From Geomonas edaphica (GTDB lineage Bacteria; Desulfobacterota; Desulfuromonadia; Geobacterales; Geobacteraceae): a DNA stretch of 64,000 nucleotides. Below the pieces are notes generated by a model. That model was given only the letters and a program-made list of their open reading frames with translations. It had not been told where the DNA came from and ran no database searches. Positions 6,162 to 14,579 of the stretch are shown piece by piece. The position numbers and the translations under genes were made by a program. The stretch covers positions 1 through 64,000 of the forward strand of contig NZ_SSYB01000005.1 of NCBI RefSeq assembly GCF_004917075.1, written 5' to 3'. Every line of letters starts with the position of its first letter. Positions within the stretch are counted from its first letter, which is position 1.

Positions 6162-6223
6162 GTACAACCACGTCCTTAGACGCGGGCGGCTAACGCCGCC
6201 GGTCAAGGCCGCCCCCGTTAGTG
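6162..6223 (+). repeat. attC: attC site 9 (62 bp), right end of the array
   Basis: R'' is GTACAAC (6162-6168; 6/7 complement of GTTGAAC) and R' is GTTAGTG (6217-6223). Arms CCTT-A-GAC and GTC-AAGG pair perfectly around extrahelical A6178; the last arm base covaries with attC site 7 (AAGG versus AATG). The crossover point 6217/6218 coincides with the stop codon of the convergent recombinase gene. Confidence 0.82.
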
Positions 6224-7480
6224 GAGCTGAAGCACCTTAGCCGCCCCCTCTTTCATGAGCCTTTCGAGCTCGTTGGCAATGGTCTGTAGCGGCCTGCGCA
6301 GGTCCTCAACATCCGTCGCATCATAATGCCGTCCTGAAATCGAACTATCCACGTGGTTGGTGAGCCGGTCGGCGTCCTCGAAGATTTTCAGACGCCGGGC
6401 CGTGGTGATGAAGGTCCGGCGCAGGCCGTGCACGGTGATGTTCAGTCCGGTGTTGAGCTTAAGCGCCGTAGCCATGAGCCTGACGTGCCCGGTCTTGTTG
6501 GTGCTGTAACGAACCGTCTTCACCGCCGGGAACACGAAAGGACAACCCTCCTCGCGCTGCGCGAGCCTCCGCTCCAGGATCTCCAGTGACTGGCGGCAGA
6601 GCGGGGCATAGAGCGGCCTGCGGTTCTTGGTGTCGGGGATGGTCAGGGTCAGCCGGTCCAGGTTGACGTACTCCCAGCGCAGGGCGGCAGCCTCCTGGCT
6701 CCTCAGTCCATGGTAGAGGCAGAACAGGTAGCAGTCCCGGATGTTCTCGTGGAACTTCTGGATCCCCTGGTAGAAGATGGCGAACTCCTTCCCCTCCAGT
6801 CGCTCGGTCCTAGCCTGGATCTTCTTCATGTGCTTGCCGAACCTTAGCACGGCAAGTGGATTTGTGGCGACGACACCCGGGTATTTCACCCGTGCATAGT
6901 TGATGATCGCCGAGAGCATGACGAACGCGTTTCTGGCGCCGTATGGGCCGTGCCCAATTTCAGCTTGCCGGTAACGGTCGATGACCACCTCTGGTGTCAG
7001 TTTCCCGATCTCGGCTAGGGGGAGTGAGAGCCAGGTTTCGAAGTGGCGGGTGACGATGTTGGTATACCCCCTGACCGTTGATGTCTTGTAGTTTTTCCCT
7101 TCCGCAGTCTTCTTCTCCAGAAAGTACGCTTCCAGCATCTGCGCCAGGGTGACCTCAGCCCCGTGCATCTTGGTCTGCCCCCGCTTGATCTCGAGGCGCA
7201 GTCCGGGGACGAATCCCTTGTCGCGGTCGTCATACCCTTGGATCTCCTTGCGCGCCTGCTCGAGGGTGATCTCTCCGAACCGCCCCAGCGTCTTGCGCAC
7301 GCTGCGGTATCCCGTCTTCGAGCTTGCATCACGAATGTCCACCTTCACGAAGAAGGTCTTGGACGAGTTGCCTACCCTCAACCCCAGGCCGCGCGTCTCG
7401 GTGTCGAAGTAATCCACCCGCTCTCCGGGAGGGGTTGAGAGCTTGTCCAACGTCGATTTGGTAAATTTGATCTTTGGCAT
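6218..7480 (-). CDS. Phage/P4-type tyrosine recombinase (genomic island integrase)
   Basis: The product is 420 aa. The N-terminal arm-binding domain (DUF4102-like, about residues 1-100, with GLGLRVG) is followed by a SAM-like core-binding domain (about 110-205) and a catalytic domain. The catalytic set is R260 (GLRSQEA), K285, H351-x2-R354 (HGLRR), H376 and Y386 (GRHYD), so it should be active. It lacks the extra IntI patch of about 20 residues between the second and third motifs and is longer than IntI. Its 3' end abuts the cassette array exactly. It probably mobilised a genomic island and may have nothing to do with cassette recombination. Confidence 0.88.
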   Translation of the reverse strand: MPKIKFTKSTLDKLSTPPGERVDYFDTETRGLGLRVGNSSKTFFVKVDIRDASSKTGYRSVRKTLGRFGEITLEQARKEIQGYDDRDKGFVPGLRLEIKRGQTKMHGAEVTLAQMLEAYFLEKKTAEGKNYKTSTVRGYTNIVTRHFETWLSLPLAEIGKLTPEVVIDRYRQAEIGHGPYGARNAFVMLSAIINYARVKYPGVVATNPLAVLRFGKHMKKIQARTERLEGKEFAIFYQGIQKFHENIRDCYLFCLYHGLRSQEAAALRWEYVNLDRLTLTIPDTKNRRPLYAPLCRQSLEILERRLAQREEGCPFVFPAVKTVRYSTNKTGHVRLMATALKLNTGLNITVHGLRRTFITTARRLKIFEDADRLTNHVDSSISGRHYDATDVEDLRRPLQTIANELERLMKEGAAKVLQLH

Positions 7481-7504
7481 GGCACCACCATTAGAAAAAT
7501 CTTA

Positions 7505-7552
7505 TCGTACCCAGGTCCGAAAAAAGAGGGGCTGGGTACGATATGGGTACGA
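7505..7552. promoter_or_regulatory. Repeated TGGGTACGA sites upstream of the recombinase
   Basis: TCGTACCCAG (7505-7514) and CTGGGTACGA (7532-7541) are inverted copies; TGGGTACGA repeats directly at 7544-7552. Repeats of this kind just upstream of phage-type integrase genes are commonly arm-binding sites for the recombinase or excisionase, or autoregulatory operators. Assignment is by position. Confidence 0.5.
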
Positions 7553-7560
7553 AGGTCACT

Positions 7561-7599
7561 AAAAAACCCGGTAAATCTGACTTATAGATTAGCGGGTCT
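7561..7599 (-). terminator. Rho-independent terminator after the sigma-54 activator gene
   Basis: Read on the minus strand, ACCCGCTAATCT and AGATTTACCGGGT form an imperfect stem with a 7-nt loop, followed by TTTTTT. It lies downstream of the minus-strand gene ending at 7674 and would insulate the recombinase region from read-through. Confidence 0.65.
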
Positions 7600-7673
7600 C
7601 TATGGTGGTGTCAACTCGTAAGTAGTTGTTTTTTGTTGATAAATATCCGTGTTTAACACTCCTTCAAAAGGGG

Positions 7674-10460
7674 TCAAATCTTGACGGTTTTGTAAAGGAA
7701 GTTCTTGAATCTAAAGAAGCGCTTCCTCTCTTCTTCGTCCTCCTGGGCATCGCCGGTGATCGCTTTCAGATGCCGGGCGACCTCGGGCATGCTCTTGCCG
7801 GCGGCACTCCGACTCCGCTCGACTACCAGCTTCACCACGTCGCGGGAGATCCGGCTCTGTGAGTAGGGCTCGTAGACTGCTTCCCAAAAATCCTTTCCCG
7901 TCTCTATCTCGGTCATGATGCTGCTGGCCACTTCTTCGGCCAAACGCTCGGAGGCCGGCACCATCTGTTCCTGTGCACCATCCCTGATGGCTTTCCTGAT
8001 GTCATCGCCGGTCACGAGCTTCCCGGTTCTGAAAAACAGCGCCCGCAGCAGGATGCTTCGCAACTCGCGGATGTTCCCTTTGTAGTTATGGCCGACGAGG
8101 GCCTCCTTGGCGTCGTTTGAGAGGCTGGGCTCCTCTTCGCGGACCGCTTCCTCGGTGCTTCGGTAGGTCCGGTAGAGCTTGCCGAGGAAGTGGGTGGATA
8201 GGTCGGGGATGTCCTCACGTCGCTCGTTCAAGGACGGGACCACGACGGAGAGCTCGGTGAGGCGGTGGTACAGGTCTTCACGGAAATTCCCGAGGGCGAT
8301 CTCTTTTCTCAGGTCCTTGTTCGTCGCGGCGACGAGCAGGACGCGGCTGATTCTCTCGCGGTTCTCGCCGAGGCGGACGAAGCCGCCGTTGTCTAGAAAA
8401 CGCAAGAGCTGCACCTGGGTCTTAGGGTCGGCGTCGCCTATCTCGTCGAGGAAGACGATGCCGCCGGAAGCCTCTTCGAGGATCCCCTTGCGGTCGCTGT
8501 AGGCGCCGGTGAAGGCCCCCTTGATATGCCCGAAAAGCTCGGAGTAGGTGAGGTCCCCGCTGTAGGCGGCGATGTTGGTCTTCTTCACCGGGAGCTCGCC
8601 GTCCGGGTTGATCTGCTGCCGGTACAGTTCGTTCAGCTTGTTGTACAGGTTGTTGAAGAAGAATTCCTTGCCTGCCCCGGTGGGGCCCAGCACCAGTATG
8701 GAGGGAAGCCCGATGGTTGCCTCCTGCAGGACGTGGCGGCTCCATAGCGCGATCCGGTTCGAAAGCGGCTGCGAGACGGTGTTGATGAAGGCGACGATCT
8801 CCTGCGCCTTGCGGCTGTTGCCGATGATGTTGCCGAGGCGGTACGAGGAAACCTTCGGGTCCTTGTAGGCGATGTCGCTTTGCAGCTTGTTCACCTCGGA
8901 CTGCAGGCGCTCGATGCGCTGGATGTCGGAGATGTGCCGGGACGTGAGGCGGTCGATGATCTGCAGGATACGCTTGTGTTCTTCGGTGAAATACCCTTCC
9001 TGCAGCGAGTTCAGGCAGATGACGGCGATCACCTCGTCGTCGCTGATCACCGGAACGGCCATCTCACTCTTGATCAGCTCGTTCATGGGACGGTGAAAGC
9101 CCGAATGCTGCGAGGTGTCGGTGACCTCTCCAATGATCTTCGGCTCCTTGGTCCAGGCGACGTAACCGGTCAGGCTGCGCTCCTGCACGGGGAGGTCTTC
9201 GCCGCCGATCTTGAAGGGAGGGATCTTTTTCTTGAGCCATTCCTTGTTCTTCGCGCCGACGATGGCCCCTTCCTCGTTCTCAACCACCAGCCACTTCTCA
9301 CCCTCTCGTTCCTGCACGATGGCGATGCTCCCGGTGTCCGCGCCGATCAGCTCGGTTGCCTTGGAAAGCACCTTGGTGAGGAAGGGATGCAGTCCCTCGT
9401 TGCGCTCCTGCAAAAGGTCGGAGATCTCGGAGAGGACCTTGATCTCCAGGTGCTCGCCGCCGACCTCGTTGATTACGCGTTCCACCATCTCGGCGTGGGT
9501 CTGCAGAAGCCCCTCTTCGAACTCGCTGAAGCTCGCCAACTCACGGGTGAAGTAGTTTATGAGGCAGATGAGGCGGCGCGTGTCCGGCTCGAGGCGTGGC
9601 ACCATGTAGAGGGTTCGCAGCCCCATCTCCTCGGTGAGGGCACGGCGCTGGATGGTCTGGTCTTGCAGGTCGGCGATGAAGAGCGGTTTCAGAAGCTGGT
9701 CATCGGTGACGACGCCCGCCTCGTTCACATAACGGGAGACAAGCGAGGTGCCGTGTTTCAGGTCGATGCTGCCGACGTTGTCGTAGCGCTGTTTGAGCTC
9801 CAGGTTCTCGGCATGGCTCGCCAGCACCTCCATGCCGCCGCGCACCGGGACCAGCACCGACGCGAGGGTGAGACCGTCGATCAGGTGCACCGCGGAGCGG
9901 ACCATGAAGCTTGCGGCTTCCCTTTTCTTGTAGACCTCGACGCGGCGGGCCAGCAACAGTTGCTGGTGGTACTTCCGGGCATGGTCCACCCGTTCTCCGG
10001 CGCGGGCGAGAAATGGGATGAGCATCTCGATGCAGTCGCGGGAGAGGAGTTCCCCGTCCACACAGGCAACCCCGATGGATTTGCCGTTGCTGGTGATCGG
10101 AAGCATGGTGGTGCCGTCGATCTCGAAGCGTCGGGAAAAGTCCTGGTCGAGCGGGAGGCCGCTGCTCGCAGGACGCAGGAATTGTGCGAGCATCTGCGTT
10201 ACGAAGGTATTCGAAACGGCCGCTTCGGCGGAGATGATGGGGAAGGTTTCCTGGCGGATCTCGGCGGCGAAGCTGCCGCAGGCAAAGGCACAGGAAAGGG
10301 CGCCGCGGGTGAGGTCTTCTAGGTAAATCCGCACCCGCTCCTGATTGGAGACGAGGCGCGCTCCCTCGCCGACCAGGTGCAGCATCTCGTCGAGGTTCTC
10401 TTTGCCATAGGCGGCGATGCGATCGCCAAGGGTCTTTAGTTGTTCTTCTGTAACAGGCAT
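7674..10460 (-). CDS. GAF-domain sigma-54-dependent transcriptional activator
   Basis: The product is 928 aa from ATG10460, preceded by AGGAGA. The N-terminal 520 residues appear to hold two to three GAF-like sensor domains, with GADTGSIAIVQE starting one near 375. They are followed by a short coiled coil and an AAA+ domain with Walker A GPTGAGKE (about 592-599), intact GAFTGA (648-653) for sigma-54 contact, and Walker B IVFLDE (668-673). The C-terminus has only a weak helix-turn-helix-like stretch (KSMPEVARHLKAI), not a clear Fis type. There is no receiver domain, so input is probably a small molecule or partner protein. It is transcribed alone, with a terminator downstream. Confidence 0.9.
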   Translation of the reverse strand: MPVTEEQLKTLGDRIAAYGKENLDEMLHLVGEGARLVSNQERVRIYLEDLTRGALSCAFACGSFAAEIRQETFPIISAEAAVSNTFVTQMLAQFLRPASSGLPLDQDFSRRFEIDGTTMLPITSNGKSIGVACVDGELLSRDCIEMLIPFLARAGERVDHARKYHQQLLLARRVEVYKKREAASFMVRSAVHLIDGLTLASVLVPVRGGMEVLASHAENLELKQRYDNVGSIDLKHGTSLVSRYVNEAGVVTDDQLLKPLFIADLQDQTIQRRALTEEMGLRTLYMVPRLEPDTRRLICLINYFTRELASFSEFEEGLLQTHAEMVERVINEVGGEHLEIKVLSEISDLLQERNEGLHPFLTKVLSKATELIGADTGSIAIVQEREGEKWLVVENEEGAIVGAKNKEWLKKKIPPFKIGGEDLPVQERSLTGYVAWTKEPKIIGEVTDTSQHSGFHRPMNELIKSEMAVPVISDDEVIAVICLNSLQEGYFTEEHKRILQIIDRLTSRHISDIQRIERLQSEVNKLQSDIAYKDPKVSSYRLGNIIGNSRKAQEIVAFINTVSQPLSNRIALWSRHVLQEATIGLPSILVLGPTGAGKEFFFNNLYNKLNELYRQQINPDGELPVKKTNIAAYSGDLTYSELFGHIKGAFTGAYSDRKGILEEASGGIVFLDEIGDADPKTQVQLLRFLDNGGFVRLGENRERISRVLLVAATNKDLRKEIALGNFREDLYHRLTELSVVVPSLNERREDIPDLSTHFLGKLYRTYRSTEEAVREEEPSLSNDAKEALVGHNYKGNIRELRSILLRALFFRTGKLVTGDDIRKAIRDGAQEQMVPASERLAEEVASSIMTEIETGKDFWEAVYEPYSQSRISRDVVKLVVERSRSAAGKSMPEVARHLKAITGDAQEDEEERKRFFRFKNFLYKTVKI

Positions 10461-10539
10461 GTGCTCTCCTGAGTACATAATTTACACAGGGGCACGTTAA
10501 AGGAATTGGGGGCGGGTGTCAAGGGGGATGGGGATGAGG

Positions 10540-12384
10540 TTAGTTGAACCCTTTCCTGATCTGGTACAGCTCTTCGAGGTCCAGGCCGTTCAACTCGAAG
10601 AACTCGCGCTCGAGTTCCTCGACGTAGAAACGGTCGAGGCCCGAGTTCTCCAGGAAGTCCTCGCGCAGCGCCCAGTTCTTCTCCAGGATGATCTGCGGCA
10701 GCAGGTTGTGGATGTACACCGCCTCTTTCTTGATGGTGAGGATCGCCTCCCGGAACAGGTGGTCGGGGATCTCACCGTCGATGAGCTTCTTGTTCTTCAG
10801 CTCCTCGGCGAGCTCCTTCTTGAGGGCGTCCTGATCACCTTTCGTGGCGTACTTGGAGTAGAAGTTGCGGATGCGATCCTTGATGTGTGCGAGCAGGGTG
10901 AGGTGCAGGCGCTCGTCGCTGTCGATATTCACCAACTGATCGAGAAGTCCGGTTGTGGTGAGGCGGTTTTCCTCGATGAGCTTCAGCCCCGCGGCCAGAT
11001 GGCTCACCTTTTTCCTGCCGTAGATCCCAAGGTACTTGTCCTCGAAGATGCCGGAGAGGAAGAGCTTCGTGAAGAGGTCGGGTGCGAGCATGTCGAAGGC
11101 GTGCTTGTTGCCGAGCAGGCTTCGGATCATCTCCTCGGAGATTCGCACGTTCTCCATGAAGGCGAGCTGGTTGATCGCCGAGGAGGTCGCATCGTAGCGG
11201 TCGAAGTAGGTGATGATGTAGGAGTAGCCTTCCAGGATGGAGATGTCGGCGCCGTCGCGGATCTTCTCGTCGCAGGCCTTGCTGGCGTCCAGAAGCATCT
11301 CCTCGAAGGCGTGGTCGCGGTTCTCCGCCGCCTGCTTTTTGGCGTAGAGGAGTTTCAGCATGTCTTCTGCGTCGATGGTGCTCTCGATCTGCCGCTCGGA
11401 AAGAAACATCCCTTCCAGGATGGTGCGGGTCTCGGAGATGTAGTTGCTCTCCTCCAGGTCGACCAGCTTCTTGTCCTTCTTGAGCATCTCGTCCAGGGTG
11501 TAAAAGAGCGCCCCTGGGATCTTGTTGCGCACCGAAAGGGTCTTCAGGCGCGTCAGTCGCGCGTTCTCGAGCTTGTTGATCTCCCCCTTTCTGTTGCAGG
11601 CGATCAGGATGTTCTTGTACTCGTCGACGATGCGCCGGTTGTCGGGATGCTTGTACATCACGTCGATCCGGATCCTCTCCTGCTGGTAGCGGTCGATGCC
11701 GTAACGCTCGGCAAGGACGGCCAACGACTGGAACTCGGAATCGGTGATCTTCTTGTTGTTGAAGTAGAGCGCCTTGAAGGCCTCGCTGTACTCGCGGTGC
11801 CGGACGTTGATCAGCTTGAAGAGGAAGAGGTGGGCGTTGGGGTCGTCGATGATGTCGAGGATTTCCCGGATGATCAGGTTGTCCTGTTCCTCGCCGACCG
11901 CGCCTGAACGCTTGAGTGCCTTGCCCAGCACCCTCAGGATGCGCTCCTGCTGCTCGTGCATTGGGGCGGAGAAGTCGGCCCCGGTAAGGGCGAAGAAATA
12001 GTTGAAGATGGCGTTGCCGTCGAAGAAGATCTTGTCGTAGCTTACGTACCCTTCGGTGCGCTCGCTGAACCTCAGCGTGCCGGAGCGGTTGTCGTAGTGG
12101 GTGCCGTAGATGATGAGGCGGTTGGAGACGTCTTCCTTGGCGAGGTCGGCGATGGGCTGGTCCACCCCGAACATGTACTCGCAGAAGGAGCCGCCATTGC
12201 CGCGGTGGCTGATGCCGTTCTTGCCGATGATGAACTCGTTGCCGGGAGAGAAGAAGCGGATCTCGCCTGGATCGGTCGGATCGGTGTTGAAGAAGTACCG
12301 GTTGTACGCCTCGCTGCCCGCCGTGATGGCGTAGAACTCGATCTGGTCGTTTGCATAGCCGTGCAGCCGAATGTCTCTGAACAT
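10540..12384 (-). CDS. TIGR04442-like protein of unknown function
   Basis: The product is 614 aa and cytoplasmic. The first 170 residues are beta-rich with aromatic motifs (HGYANDQIEFYAI, EYMFGVDQPIADL); the rest is almost entirely helical and charged. It matches my memory of the TIGR04442 family, found mainly in Geobacter relatives and without a known function. It shares strand and a short gap with the MBL hydrolase upstream, and the sigma-54 activator lies next downstream. No catalytic motif is visible. Confidence 0.7.
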   Translation of the reverse strand: MFRDIRLHGYANDQIEFYAITAGSEAYNRYFFNTDPTDPGEIRFFSPGNEFIIGKNGISHRGNGGSFCEYMFGVDQPIADLAKEDVSNRLIIYGTHYDNRSGTLRFSERTEGYVSYDKIFFDGNAIFNYFFALTGADFSAPMHEQQERILRVLGKALKRSGAVGEEQDNLIIREILDIIDDPNAHLFLFKLINVRHREYSEAFKALYFNNKKITDSEFQSLAVLAERYGIDRYQQERIRIDVMYKHPDNRRIVDEYKNILIACNRKGEINKLENARLTRLKTLSVRNKIPGALFYTLDEMLKKDKKLVDLEESNYISETRTILEGMFLSERQIESTIDAEDMLKLLYAKKQAAENRDHAFEEMLLDASKACDEKIRDGADISILEGYSYIITYFDRYDATSSAINQLAFMENVRISEEMIRSLLGNKHAFDMLAPDLFTKLFLSGIFEDKYLGIYGRKKVSHLAAGLKLIEENRLTTTGLLDQLVNIDSDERLHLTLLAHIKDRIRNFYSKYATKGDQDALKKELAEELKNKKLIDGEIPDHLFREAILTIKKEAVYIHNLLPQIILEKNWALREDFLENSGLDRFYVEELEREFFELNGLDLEELYQIRKGFN

Positions 12385-12415
12385 CAGTTCCGTCCGTTCT
12401 TCAGGTCTTAGTTCC

Positions 12416-13171
12416 TCAAAGCTCGAGCGTCATGCCGTCGTAGGCGAACTCCACCCCGTTAGGGAGGCGCTCGCCGTCGCTGTGGTGCACCTCGTGGGTC
12501 AGGTGGGTCAGCACGGTGCGGCGCGGTTTCAGAATCTCGGTCATCCTCAACGCACCCTCGATGTTGAAATGGTTCGGGTGCGGAGAGAAGCGCAGGGCGT
12601 CGATGATCATCAGATCGAGCCCCTGCAGAAGCTCCATGGAGGCTTCCGGTATCTCGCTGCAGTCGGTAAGGTAGGCAGCGTCGTCGAAGCGGTAGCCGGT
12701 AGCCAGGAAGGAGCCGTGCCTGATGGGGACGGGCGTGATCCGGCAGCCGAACAGGTCGAAAGGGGCCTCCACCGGGTGCGATTCCATAAGCGGCGAGTAT
12801 CCCTCCGAGCAGAGCCCCTCGAAGATATAGGAGAAGGTGCCGCGCACCTGTCCGATGGTGTCCGGGCTGCCATAGCACGGGATCACCTTGCGGTGAATGA
12901 AATGGAAGCCACGCAGGTCATCTATGCCGTTGATGTGGTCGGCATGGGTGTGGGTGAGCAGAACGGCGTCGATCTGCGGTACCCCTTCCCTGAGTGCCTG
13001 CGTCCTAAGGTCGGTAGAGGTGTCGACGAGGATGCGTTGCCCCTGGGACTCGACCAGGATCGAGGCACGTGTTCTTTTGTCGCGCGGGTCAGAGGAACCG
13101 CAGACCTGGCAGTGACAACCGACCATGGGGACACCGGTCGAGGTGCCAGAGCCGAGGATGGTAATTTTCAT
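12416..13171 (-). CDS. MBL-fold metallohydrolase (PhnP-like)
   Basis: The product is 251 aa starting at ATG13171, with GAGGTG 6 nt upstream; the open frame extends to a GTG at 13180 within that site. It has the metallo-beta-lactamase motif HTHADH (about residue 76), an N-terminal GSGTSTGVPMVGCHCQVC, and further metal ligands in DALR and HLTHE. The N-terminal CHCxVC pattern is typical of PhnP and related phosphodiesterases or ribonuclease-like hydrolases. It probably hydrolyses a phosphodiester; the substrate is unknown. It ends about 30 nt before the next gene on the same strand. Confidence 0.85.
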   Translation of the reverse strand: MKITILGSGTSTGVPMVGCHCQVCGSSDPRDKRTRASILVESQGQRILVDTSTDLRTQALREGVPQIDAVLLTHTHADHINGIDDLRGFHFIHRKVIPCYGSPDTIGQVRGTFSYIFEGLCSEGYSPLMESHPVEAPFDLFGCRITPVPIRHGSFLATGYRFDDAAYLTDCSEIPEASMELLQGLDLMIIDALRFSPHPNHFNIEGALRMTEILKPRRTVLTHLTHEVHHSDGERLPNGVEFAYDGMTLEL

Positions 13172-13327
13172 GTGTCGCACCTCGGAATGGTGCGTAAGGT
13201 ACCATGAACGTTTGAGTGAGGCAAGGGTTTATCCCTTGCCTAGTGCGGGTTTTGCGGCTATTATCTGAACCTGCCGCGGTCGCGGCTTTTTAATGATCCG
13301 GTGAAAATACTCCTGCAGAGGTTCTTA

Positions 13328-14350
13328 ATGCGTGTCGGCATTGTCGCCCCCAATTACTATCCAGCTGAAACCGGCAATGCCGTTACGGTAAGACGTATCG
13401 AGAGCGAACTGAGGCTTCTTGGCTGCGAGGTGCAGGTATTCCCGGTCGACCGTCTGTCGGGAGAGCGCCTGCAGGAGGCGGTAAAGGAGTTCCAGCCGCA
13501 GCTTTTGCATGCCTTCCATGCCTACCACGGCGGGCGCGTGGCCTACGCGCTCTCAAAGCTGCTTTCCATCCCCTATCTGATTACCCTGACCGGCACCGAT
13601 GTGTACCAGGCGCTGTGCGATCAGCGTGGGCTGGAGATGCACGGCGCGCTGCGCGGTGCCGCGCGGCTGGTCGCCTTCCACGGCTGCGTGAAGAAGCGGC
13701 TGGGGGAACATCTGCACAGCCTTGAGGAGCGCACTGTCCTGATCCGCCAGGGGGTCGAGCTTCCCAATAATTTCACTCCTGTTGCGTCCGCGGAAGGGAA
13801 AGGCAAGTTCACCTTCCTGCTTCCCGCCGGGCTGCGTCCGGTGAAGAACGTGATGTTTCCCCTGGCGTCGCTTGCCGAGTTGCACGCGCGCCATCCGCAA
13901 CTGCACCTCGAAATAGCCGGCCCGGTGCTCGACACGGCCTACGCCGCCGAGGTGATGGAGGCCTTGGAGAGCTATCCGTTCGCTCGATACCTTGGCGTCG
14001 TGCCCCATGATTGCATGGGAGCGCTTTACCGGCGGGTAGACGTCGTTCTGAACACCTCCCTCACCGAGGGGGGGATGGCCAACACCGTCTTGGAGGCATC
14101 GGCCTATGCGAAGCCGCTCCTCGTTGCTGACATCGAGGGGAACCGTTCCATCGTGAAAGACGGCGTGAACGGCCTCGTTTACCACGGCGCGGCGGAGTTC
14201 AAGGCCAAGGCCGAGCAACTGCTGACCGACGCCCACCTGCGCGAACGCCTGGGTAAAAATGGACGCGACCTCGTGCGCGAACAATGCTGCCCCGAGAAGG
14301 AAGGGCAGGCTTACTACTCTCTCTACCAGGAGATCCTCGCCCAGGCTTAG
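13328..14350 (+). CDS. GT4-type glycosyltransferase
   Basis: The product is 340 aa from ATG13328 (AGAGG upstream; the frame runs further upstream without a good start). The N-terminal Rossmann segment begins RVGIVAPNYYPAETGNAVTV. The C-terminal half carries the GT-B donor site motif, E-x7-E-like: LTEGGMANTVLEASAYAKPLLVAD. This is characteristic of retaining GT4 glycosyltransferases using nucleotide-sugars. It stands alone between the MBL gene and the carboxyltransferase operon. The acceptor is unknown. Confidence 0.85.
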   Translation: MRVGIVAPNYYPAETGNAVTVRRIESELRLLGCEVQVFPVDRLSGERLQEAVKEFQPQLLHAFHAYHGGRVAYALSKLLSIPYLITLTGTDVYQALCDQRGLEMHGALRGAARLVAFHGCVKKRLGEHLHSLEERTVLIRQGVELPNNFTPVASAEGKGKFTFLLPAGLRPVKNVMFPLASLAELHARHPQLHLEIAGPVLDTAYAAEVMEALESYPFARYLGVVPHDCMGALYRRVDVVLNTSLTEGGMANTVLEASAYAKPLLVADIEGNRSIVKDGVNGLVYHGAAEFKAKAEQLLTDAHLRERLGKNGRDLVREQCCPEKEGQAYYSLYQEILAQA

Positions 14351-14354
14351 GATC

Positions 14355-14380
14355 GCTCCCTTGCGGGAGGGGGGAGCTTT
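14355..14380 (+). terminator. Possible terminator after the glycosyltransferase gene
   Basis: GCTCCC and GGGAGC flank an 11-nt loop and are followed by TTT. The T-run is short and the sequence also resembles the dispersed CCCTTGCGGGAG repeat found elsewhere in the window, so its role as terminator is uncertain. Confidence 0.35.
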
Positions 14381-14579
14381 ACGCAGTTTGTTTCCCGTCG
14401 CTCTCATCTACCTCTCTCCTCTTTTCTGAAGTCACCGCTCAACACTTCCCACCGCTCCTGTGTCTCCCCTCAGGCTGTGTCCACTCCTTCCAAACCACTT
14501 TGCTTAAAATCCAAATTAGCTATTGCCAATGAACCCGGTTCCCGTAGACTATCCCTTCGTGACAAAAGGGAGGAAGGAC

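Larger units (their letters stand above)
416..6217 (+). mobile_element. Integron gene-cassette array, nine cassettes
   Basis: Junctions fall at 415/416, 933/934, 1486/1487, 1998/1999, 2584/2585, 3460/3461, 4264/4265, 5140/5141, 5662/5663 and 6217/6218, each as G|TT. Every cassette carries one + strand ORF (the fourth has two) beginning about 11-30 nt after the junction, and ends with an attC-like site. R'' at the 3' end complements R' at the 5' end of the same cassette exactly in cassettes 2, 3 and 5, at 6/7 in 1, 4, 6, 7 and 9, and at 5/7 in 8. That is expected because a circular cassette joins those boxes. The region is visibly more AT-rich than the core from 6.2 kb on. No integron integrase gene is in the window. 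Confidence 0.85.

Noticed and set aside
6218-7480. Recombinase as the integron integrase IntI
   Set aside because: It has a DUF4102-like arm domain and 420 aa, and lacks the IntI-specific insert before the HxxR motif. It is a phage/P4-type enzyme.
7601-7673. tRNA or tmRNA fragment as integration target beside the recombinase
   Set aside because: No T-loop GTTCRA-type core or acceptor pairing could be found here.
8880-10322. 480-aa + strand frame opposite the sigma-54 activator
   Set aside because: GC-rich antisense shadow of a strongly supported gene; composition is biased and no motif is recognisable.
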